Source: Thioalkalivibrio sp. (GTDB taxonomy: Bacteria > Pseudomonadota > Gammaproteobacteria > Ectothiorhodospirales > Ectothiorhodospiraceae). Taken from it: a stretch of DNA of 45,508 bases. Positions 36,038-42,009 of this stretch are shown here, piece by piece. Position numbers and translations under genes: made by a program. The notes below the pieces were generated by a model that saw only the letters and a program-made list of their open reading frames with translations, ran no database searches and was not told the origin of the DNA. The stretch's first letter is position 1. Every line of letters starts with the position of its first letter. The stretch is taken from positions 1 to 45,508 of the forward strand of contig SKJG01000157.1 of the NCBI GenBank assembly GCA_007116035.1, written 5' to 3'.

Positions 36038-36197
36038 CCCGCGTGTCGCAGGCCGGCGGCGTCGCGTCGCGTTCTGGAATAGAAACTCCCGCACGGACCA
36101 CTGGCGGAGGAAGGAAGCCGGACCGGACCTGCCGTGGATGACGGGGGCGTGCACGGCCGACGAGGCCGCTGGCGGTCAGGCCGCGGGGCTAACCCCT

Positions 36198-36278
36198 GTC
36201 GGGTTACTGCGTTAATCCGACCTACGCGACCACACCGCACGACCGTAGGTCGGGTCAGCCCGAAGGGCGTAACCCGAC
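36198..36278. repeat. inverted intergenic repeat (TAGGTCGG type)
   Basis: Left arm 36198-36226 (ends AATCCGACCTACG) and right arm 36244-36278 (starts CGTAGGTCGGGTCAGC, ends CGTAACCCGAC) face each other across 17 bases. Each arm is itself a partial hairpin. This is the common proteobacterial TAGGTCGG...CCCGAC repeat. It lies downstream of both lpxD and the SOR-like gene and may end both transcripts. Confidence 0.75.
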
Positions 36279-36293
36279 ATCACGCCTTGGCTC

Positions 36294-36743
36294 TCAGGCC
36301 GCGTACCGGGCCTTGGCTTCGCGAGCCGCCTTGGCCTCGGCTTCGGAGTAGGCCTTGCCGGACCACAGCATCTCGTAGGCGATCTCCTCGTTGCCGTTTT
36401 CGCAGAGGTCGAGCACCTCGCGGAATAGCGGCTGGAAGGTCTCGCTGCGGTGCGATGCCTCGTGTTCCTCGAACGACCTCCAGAACGTGATGATCAGGGC
36501 CTCCTTGTCCTTCAAGGGGCTGTCCACGGGCTGGCCTATGGTGGAGCCCTCGTTCGATACGGCTCCGGAATTCATGGCCACGAACCCGCCGACAAAGCCG
36601 GTGTCGGAGTGGTAGGTCTTCACGTTCTCGCAGAGCATCGCAACGCGCTCCTGGAGGTCGTCGACCGTGTATTCCGGCTTGATGATCACGCGATTGAGGG
36701 TCACGACACCATCGGGCGGGAAGTTGCTGATGAGCTGACTCAT
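36294..36743 (-). CDS. half-size sulfur oxygenase reductase-like protein
   Basis: 149-residue protein, no signal peptide. The central block TFWRSFEEHEASHRSETFQP followed by LFR matches the iron-site segment of sulfur oxygenase reductase (SOR), whose archaeal form reads TFWKxWKDHEExHxQ...LFR. From this, His94 and His98 would be the two His iron ligands and Glu120 (in EEIAYEML) the third. The upstream block TGFVGGFVAMNSG matches PGFVGF of SOR, with Cys38 near the place of the essential Cys31. Cys114 matches Cys104. SOR is about 310 residues; only the first half is present here, and the C-terminal end is a helical, Ala-rich tail. Strong ribosome site (GGAGG) before ATG 36743. Enzyme activity is inference; a plain ABM-like dimeric barrel protein is the alternative. 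Confidence 0.6.
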   Translation of the reverse strand: MSQLISNFPPDGVVTLNRVIIKPEYTVDDLQERVAMLCENVKTYHSDTGFVGGFVAMNSGAVSNEGSTIGQPVDSPLKDKEALIITFWRSFEEHEASHRSETFQPLFREVLDLCENGNEEIAYEMLWSGKAYSEAEAKAAREAKARYAA

Positions 36744-36803
36744 GACTGCCTCCTTTTCGGCAACAAGCCCCATGTGGGGCGTTTCAGTACTTGATTGACT
36801 GCT

Positions 36804-36831
36804 AATATAAATGACCTAGTAGAATAGTCAA
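36804..36831 (-). promoter_or_regulatory. sigma-70 promoter of the SOR-like gene
   Basis: On the minus strand TTGACT (36826-36831) and TATATT (36804-36809) are separated by 16 bases, a near-consensus housekeeping promoter about 60 bases ahead of the ATG at 36743. It is among the best promoters visible in the window and suggests strong expression. Confidence 0.65.
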
Positions 36832-36870
36832 GAATTCCCCTGCGGCTTGCGGCGCATTACACTCCCCACC

Positions 36871-37689
36871 ATGGATATTCACGACTCCGATCCACTGCGC
36901 CGCCTTCGCGCCGTCATGGCGCGGCTGCGCGATCCGGATGGCGGCTGCCCCTGGGATCGGGCGCAAACGCCCGGATCGATCGTGCCCTATACCCTGGAGG
37001 AGGCCTACGAGGTCGGCGAGGCCGTCGCAAGCGGAGAGCCCGCAGCGATCCAGGGGGAGCTCGGGGATCTGCTGTTCCAGGTGGTGTTTCAGGCACGCCT
37101 GGGCGAGGAAGCCGGGGATTTCGACTTCGACGACATCGCGCTCGCGATGGGCGACAAGTTGCTGCGCCGGCATCCGCACGTGTTCGGTGATGCCGAGTTC
37201 GCGCAGGACCACGAGCGGGAAGCGGCTTGGGAATCGGCCAAGGCCGATGAGCGCCGCGAGCGCGACCGGCACAGCGCGCTGGATGACATCCCGCTGGCGA
37301 TGCCGGCGCTGGCGCGGGCCCAGAAGCTGCAGCGCCGGGCGCGGCGGGTCGGCTTCGACTGGCACGAGGCCGCCGCGGTCATCGACAAGATCCGCGAGGA
37401 GATCGGCGAGGTGCAGGCCGAGTTCGAGCAGGGCGCCGTGCCCGAACGCCTCACCGACGAGGTGGGTGACGTGCTGTTCGCCGTGGTGAACTGGGCTCGG
37501 CACCTCGGCGTGGACGCAGAGACCGCGCTGCGCGGTAGCAACCGCAAGTTCGAGCGCCGCTTCCGCACAATGGAAACCCTGGCCGAAGCCGATGGTCGAG
37601 GGATGAACGATCTGAGCCTGGACGAACTCGAAGCCCTTTGGGCCGAGGCGAAGCGCTCGGAAAGCAAGGGTCCCCCGGACCACCTTTGA
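36871..37689 (+). CDS. mazG: nucleoside triphosphate pyrophosphohydrolase MazG
   Basis: 272-residue double-domain MazG that hydrolyses NTPs and dNTPs to monophosphates. First domain: GGCPWDRAQTPGSIVPYTLE followed by EAYEVGEAV, and GELGDLLFQVVFQ. Second domain: KIREEIGEVQAEFEQG and DEVGDVLFAVVNWAR with the metal-binding acidic residues. E. coli MazG has 263 residues. The ATG at 36871 fits the family start; an in-frame TTG upstream is not needed. Confidence 0.95.
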   Translation: MDIHDSDPLRRLRAVMARLRDPDGGCPWDRAQTPGSIVPYTLEEAYEVGEAVASGEPAAIQGELGDLLFQVVFQARLGEEAGDFDFDDIALAMGDKLLRRHPHVFGDAEFAQDHEREAAWESAKADERRERDRHSALDDIPLAMPALARAQKLQRRARRVGFDWHEAAAVIDKIREEIGEVQAEFEQGAVPERLTDEVGDVLFAVVNWARHLGVDAETALRGSNRKFERRFRTMETLAEADGRGMNDLSLDELEALWAEAKRSESKGPPDHL

Positions 37690-37703
37690 CGCAAGGATTC
37701 CCC

Positions 37704-38429
37704 ATGTCGCACGTACTGGAAGTACCCGATCACTTCATGCCGGCCCGGATCGAGCATATCGAGCAGGTCACGCCCCTGATCAAGGTTTTCACCCTGGTGG
37801 CCGATCCGCAACGCTTTCATGCGCGGGCGGGCCAATGGCTGGATCTTGCGATCCCCACCGCCGGCGAGCCCTTGGTCGGAGGGTATTCCGTGGTCTCCGC
37901 GCCCAACGCCGACGGTCGCCTGCAGCTTGCGATCAAGTATGCCGATCACCACGCAGCCACGCATCACCTCCACACCGTGAGCCGGATCGACGATGAAGTC
38001 TTCATTACGGCCGGCCAGGGCCCGTTCTATTTCGAGCCCGGGATGAGTCGGGAAGTGGTGCTGCTGGGCGCCGGTATCGGCGTTACGCCCTTGCTGAGCA
38101 TCCTGCGTTTCATCCACGCCGAGGTGCCCGACGTCCACGTGCACCTCGTCTACAGCGTGGCATCGCGGCGCGAGGTGCTGTTCGCCGAAGAACTCGCCAA
38201 CATCTCCCGCTCGCCCAACATCGACGTGACGCTCACGGTGACCCGCGATGCCGAGGACTGGCGCGGGCATACGGGGCGGATCAGTCATCCGCTGCTCGAG
38301 TCCCTGAACCTGTCCCGGGAGGCGCTGTACTACTTCTGCGGCTCGCGCGAATTCATCGAGGATATGACCGACCTGCTCGGCGAGTGGGGCGTCCCGGAGC
38401 AACAACTCAAGTACGAGAAGTGGTGGTAA
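37704..38429 (+). CDS. flavin-dependent NAD(P)H oxidoreductase, OXNAD1-like
   Basis: 241-residue ferredoxin-NADP reductase superfamily protein. FAD domain (about 1-105) with PLVGGYSVVSAP in place of the common RxYS, the variant seen in OXNAD1 proteins. NAD domain from VVLLGAGIGVTPLLSILRFI, ending with YYFCGSREFIEDM and KYEKWW. No ferredoxin domain or extra cofactor motif. The electron acceptor is unknown. It follows mazG by 14 bases and is probably cotranscribed. Confidence 0.88.
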   Translation: MSHVLEVPDHFMPARIEHIEQVTPLIKVFTLVADPQRFHARAGQWLDLAIPTAGEPLVGGYSVVSAPNADGRLQLAIKYADHHAATHHLHTVSRIDDEVFITAGQGPFYFEPGMSREVVLLGAGIGVTPLLSILRFIHAEVPDVHVHLVYSVASRREVLFAEELANISRSPNIDVTLTVTRDAEDWRGHTGRISHPLLESLNLSREALYYFCGSREFIEDMTDLLGEWGVPEQQLKYEKWW

Positions 38430-38468
38430 CGCTCGTCGCGACGCGCGACTTGCAATGACGTGCAGGGA

Positions 38469-39350
38469 TCAGCGCAGTCGCAGCGAGAAGTCGATTGCGC
38501 GCAGATGCTTGGTGAGGCTGCCCATCGAGATGTAGTCCACGCCGGTGGCGGCGATGCTGGGCAGCGTTTGCTCGCTCACGTTCCCGGAGGCCTCGGAGAC
38601 GGCGCGCCCCCGAATCCTTTCCACGGCTTCGCGTAGCGGCTCCAGTTCGAAGTTGTCCAGCATCACGACGTCGGCACCGGCGTCCAGCGCCTGACCGACC
38701 TCGCACAGGGTCTCGGTCTCGACCTCGATCCAGCGACCCTTGCCCATGGCGCGGGCCCGTTCCACCGCGACCTGGATGGAGCCGCAGGCCAGGATGTGGT
38801 TCTCCTTGATCAGCACCGCGTCCCAGAGCCCCAGCCGGTGGCTGTACCCGCCGCCGCAGCGCACGGCGTACTTCTGTGCGACGCGCAAACCGGGAAGCGT
38901 TTTCCGGGTGTCCAGGAGACGCGTGCGGCCCCCGGCGAGGAGCTTGGCCAGCCGCGCGGTCTCGGTGGCCGTTCCCGACAGGGTCTGGAGCAGGTTCAGG
39001 GCGCAGCGTTCGGCGGACAGGATCGCCCGGGCCGGTCCGCTGATCTCGGCGACGACACCGGGCGTCTCCACGGTCGCCGCCTCGTCGACCGTCCACAGCA
39101 CCCGCACCCCCGGCGCGAGGGCGCGGAAACAGGCGTTGAACCATGCCTGCCCGCAGATCACCGCGGGTTCGCGCAGGTGCAGCTCCGCGCGGGCCTGCTG
39201 CTCCGCGGGAACGAGTGTCGCGGAGAGATCCCCGGAGCCCAGATCCTCCCGCAGCGCGGCCTGGACCAGAGTCTGGATCTCTCCGGGATCCGGCGGCTCA
39301 GACGGCTCCGCGAAGGGATCGAGCACACGGCCTGGACGGGCCTGATTCAT
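38469..39350 (-). CDS. nadC: nicotinate-nucleotide pyrophosphorylase (carboxylating)
   Basis: 293-residue quinolinate phosphoribosyltransferase of de novo NAD synthesis. Key blocks: REDLGSGDLSATLVP, the active-site LLDTRKTLPGLRVAQKYAVR, LIKENHI and IEVETETLCE, and MLDNFE. ATG 39350 gives MNQARPGRVLDPF, slightly longer than usual at the N-terminus; an upstream ATG at 39401 would lengthen it with low-complexity sequence. Confidence 0.95.
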   Translation of the reverse strand: MNQARPGRVLDPFAEPSEPPDPGEIQTLVQAALREDLGSGDLSATLVPAEQQARAELHLREPAVICGQAWFNACFRALAPGVRVLWTVDEAATVETPGVVAEISGPARAILSAERCALNLLQTLSGTATETARLAKLLAGGRTRLLDTRKTLPGLRVAQKYAVRCGGGYSHRLGLWDAVLIKENHILACGSIQVAVERARAMGKGRWIEVETETLCEVGQALDAGADVVMLDNFELEPLREAVERIRGRAVSEASGNVSEQTLPSIAATGVDYISMGSLTKHLRAIDFSLRLR

Positions 39351-39599
39351 CGCGCCACCCGGTGACGGCCGACGGGCCGGCGGGACGCGTGGCCGGAACA
39401 TGGCCGGCTGCCTGCGCGGAGCGAAATGGTCGATGTGCTGTCCACGCTCCCTTGTATAGCGGATTCAGTGGGTGCTGAGAAGCCCCGAACGATCGAAGCA
39501 TCCCTGGGCCTGCCGTTTCCCCGGGGAGCAAGGCGCGCGCAGTCCGGTTCTGCCGCGTTACACTCGGGCGCGTGATCCAGCGGTTCTGGAGGGATTGCC

Positions 39600-40505
39600 G
39601 TGAGCGACGATCATCTGTCCCGTAGGGGCATGCTGAATGCCGGCATGCTTCTGGCGTTACTGGCGTTGGCGCTATTCGTGGCGGCGACGGGCGCGATCTG
39701 GCCGGCCCTGCAGGTTTGGCTGGCCGATCTGAGTACGCTGCAGTTGGGCGTCCTCGCGAGTTTCGTCGCCGGCATGTTCACCGCAGTCGGAGCGATCCCC
39801 ATCTTCTTCCTGCGACGCATATCGCGCGAAGTGGAGGACTCCCTGATGGGCTTCGGCGCCGGGGTGATGCTCGCGGCGACCGCCTTTGAGCTGGTGTTGC
39901 CGGCGGCCGCGATTGCCGAGGCCGATCTCGGTAACGCCTGGCTGGCAGCCCTGCTGGTCGGTACCGGCATCGCGCTGGGCGGCGGCTTCCTGCTGGCGCT
40001 GCACCGGCTGGTGCCGCACGAGCATTTCGTGACCGGACCGCAAAGCGGCGCGGACCCGAAGAAGATCCGGCGCGTATGGCTGTTCGTGTTCGCCATCGCC
40101 CTGCACAACCTGCCGGAAGGACTAGCCGTGGGCGTCGGCTTCGGCGGCGAGGATCTGAGCGACGGGGTCGCGCTTGCGATCGGAATCGGCCTGCAGAACA
40201 TCCCCGAGGGTCTGGTGGTCGCGGTGGCGCTGATGACCCTCGGCTACAGCCGGTTGGCCGCCTTCGGCGTCACGCTGCTGACCGGCCTGGTACAGCCTGT
40301 CGGCGGCCTGATCGGGGCCGGGGCGGTGACCCTGATGGAGATGCTGCTCCCGTGGGGGCTGGCCTTTGCCGCCGGGGCGATGCTGTTCGTGATCAGTCAC
40401 GAGATCATTCCGGAATCCCACCGCAAGGGGCACGAAGGGAAGGCCACCTTCGGGGTCCTGCTGGGCTTCATCGTGATGCTTACCATCGACATGGTGCTGG
40501 ACTGA
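39600..40505 (+). CDS. ZIP family divalent metal transporter
   Basis: 301-residue GufA-type ZIP transporter, probably importing zinc or a similar divalent metal. About eight membrane helices. The metal-path motifs are ALHNLPEGLAVGVGFGG (helix IV) and LQNIPEGLVVAVALM (helix V), with SHEIIPESHRKGHE near the end. The start is GTG at 39600 behind GGAGGGA. TTACACT about 30 bases ahead could be the -10 element; the rest of the 249-base gap shows nothing. No metal regulator lies nearby. Confidence 0.93.
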   Translation: MSDDHLSRRGMLNAGMLLALLALALFVAATGAIWPALQVWLADLSTLQLGVLASFVAGMFTAVGAIPIFFLRRISREVEDSLMGFGAGVMLAATAFELVLPAAAIAEADLGNAWLAALLVGTGIALGGGFLLALHRLVPHEHFVTGPQSGADPKKIRRVWLFVFAIALHNLPEGLAVGVGFGGEDLSDGVALAIGIGLQNIPEGLVVAVALMTLGYSRLAAFGVTLLTGLVQPVGGLIGAGAVTLMEMLLPWGLAFAAGAMLFVISHEIIPESHRKGHEGKATFGVLLGFIVMLTIDMVLD

Positions 40506-40572
40506 ACCAGGCCGTTGGCAGTACAAGGCGAATCCAGGGGTGTCTGAACCGGTCATGGGGAGGATGTCCAAC

Positions 40573-40690
40573 CGTGAAAGTGAAAACGTTTGCCTCAGAA
40601 GGGCACGGACATCACGGAAAACGAAGGGCATGCAAACGCTTTTCCGCGTCTGTCCGTGTTTTCCGTGGCGCACTTTTTCAGCGTCCGGGG
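40573..40690 (+). repeat. CACGGA-type intergenic repeat, copy 2
   Basis: GTGAAAGTG at the left end and TTCCGTGGCGCACTTTTTCA at the right end match copy 1 at 25804-25914. In between, GGCACGGACATCACGGAAAA on the left can pair with GTCCGTGTTTTCCGTG on the right. The central loop differs between copies. It lies between the ZIP and SDR genes. Confidence 0.75.
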
Positions 40691-40808
40691 TGGTCGCGGG
40701 CCATAACCGTGAGTGCGGTTGCGCCGGTCATGGCTTGTCTGGCATCGCCCCCAGCGGGTTTTCGCGATCCCAACCCAATCCACCAATGACCGTACAGGAG
40801 GAACCACC

Positions 40809-41525
40809 ATGCCTGGCAAGCCAATTCGTACCGCCCTCGTGACCGGCAATTCCAGCGGACTCGGCCTCGGCCTGACCCGCGTGCTGATGCGCGAGGGTGC
40901 CGCAGTGTATGGCCTCAGCCGCCGCGGCTGCCCTGAAGAGACGGCGGGCGACGTGAGCGTGGACCTGGCCCAGTACGAAGCCATCGCACCGGCCATGGCG
41001 CAGTTGCTGGACGGGGTCGAACGCCTGGACCTCGTGGTCCTGAACGCGGGCCTGCTCGGGCAGATCCAGAGCATGCAGGAGGCGGACATCGCCGAGCTCC
41101 GGCAGTTGATGGACGTGAACGTGTGGGCGAACAAGCCGATTCTCGACCACCTCCTGGCGCATGGCATCGAGGTCGGTCAGATCATCGCCATCTCCTCCGG
41201 GGCCTCGGTATCCGGCAATTTCGGCTGGAGCGGCTACTCGATCTCGAAGGCGGCCCTGAACATGTTCGTTCAGCTGTACGCACACGAGTTTCCGGACACG
41301 CACGTGCACGCTCTTGCGCCCGGTCTGGTCGACACCGCGATGCAGGAATTCATCTCCGATGCGGTCGACCTCGAACGCTTTCCGGCCTTGAAGCGCCTGA
41401 AGGAGGCGCGCGGCACGGACGCGATGCCCGACAACGAGTCCGCCGCGCAACAGATCCTCGACAGTCTGTACCGCCTCCGCGACGCCCCCAGCGGACGCTT
41501 CGTCGACCTGCGCGACTTGTCTTAG
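40809..41525 (+). CDS. SDR family oxidoreductase
   Basis: 238-residue classical short-chain dehydrogenase. Nucleotide motif TGNSSGLGLG, then LNAG, Ser in IAISSGASVSG, and the intact YSISKAAL (YxxxK). An AGGAGG site lies ahead of ATG 40809. Unlike the SDR at 7643 it has a complete catalytic triad. Substrate unknown; no operon partner. Confidence 0.9.
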   Translation: MPGKPIRTALVTGNSSGLGLGLTRVLMREGAAVYGLSRRGCPEETAGDVSVDLAQYEAIAPAMAQLLDGVERLDLVVLNAGLLGQIQSMQEADIAELRQLMDVNVWANKPILDHLLAHGIEVGQIIAISSGASVSGNFGWSGYSISKAALNMFVQLYAHEFPDTHVHALAPGLVDTAMQEFISDAVDLERFPALKRLKEARGTDAMPDNESAAQQILDSLYRLRDAPSGRFVDLRDLS

Positions 41526-41868
41526 CGGTAGGGGAGCAGCCAACGACCCAACCCTCGGGTGCAATCAGCGCCGCGAGTTGCATCGCTGGAAGCCTCCCGC
41601 TTGTGGGCGTTCCCGGCCTGGGAGCGGCGCGGTTCGGCCGCGCCTGACGCCACCCTGCGAGCGTCCTGCGGGCCAGGGCGTCGCAGGGGAAAGGATGGCA
41701 CCGCGGACGCTGGAAGCCCCGGTCCATCGGCATAAACCGGTTTTTCGGCATATTCTGAAGCTGGCGATATAAAAAATTTTCATCACCGGTCATCAGAAAA
41801 AAATAAGCTACTAGAGCGCTAGGACATTGCTCTCGCGGCTCCGGTTGGGGAGTCCAGTGCGCGTAAGG
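41526..41868. other. SDR-nrdA gap with an AT-rich patch
   Basis: No convincing gene. About 41730-41815 is sharply AT-richer than the rest of the window (for example GATATAAAAAATTTTCATC and CAGAAAAAAATAAGC). The first part (41526-41725) is GC-rich with no recognised feature. The patch ends about 55 bases before the hairpin and DnaA boxes ahead of nrdA. Confidence 0.6.
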
Positions 41869-41894
41869 GCTGGGTGACTTCTCGCCCAGCTTTT
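41869..41894 (+). terminator. terminator-like hairpin upstream of nrdA
   Basis: GCTGGGTGA and TCGCCCAGC pair over nine bases (one G-T pair) around CTTC and are followed by TTTTCC. It may end incoming transcription from the SDR side or act in the nrdA leader if a promoter lies further up. The T-run is shared with the first DnaA box. Confidence 0.55.
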
Positions 41895-41921
41895 CCACAG
41901 GTTGCCAAGCCTCTATGCACA
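41891..41921 (+). promoter_or_regulatory. two DnaA-box-like sites upstream of nrdA
   Basis: TTTTCCACA (41891-41899) fits the relaxed DnaA box TTWTNCACA exactly; CTATGCACA (41913-41921) differs from it at one position. E. coli nrdAB is controlled by DnaA at sites upstream of its promoter, so the same is plausible here. Confidence 0.5.
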
Positions 41922-41927
41922 GCAATG

Positions 41928-41943
41928 ACACAACATCTTGTGT
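41928..41943 (+). promoter_or_regulatory. NrdR box upstream of nrdA
   Basis: ACACAACATCTTGTGT is a near-palindrome matching the NrdR-box pattern (acaCwAtATaTwGtgt) except at two central positions. It lies 67 bases before the nrdA ATG. NrdR represses ribonucleotide reductase genes when dATP is high. The usual second box about 31 bases away is not clear. A possible -10 element TATAGT is at 41968-41973. Confidence 0.65.
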
Positions 41944-42009
41944 CTAGGAATGCCCGGACACACGCCCTATAGTATCTCGCCGTAACCCCCGGTTCAGCGC
42001 GAGGTCCTT

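Noticed and set aside
41565-41786. Minus-strand frame starting MMKIFYIASFRICRK
   Set aside because: Begins in the AT-rich patch but has no ribosome site or domain and turns into low-complexity GC-rich sequence.
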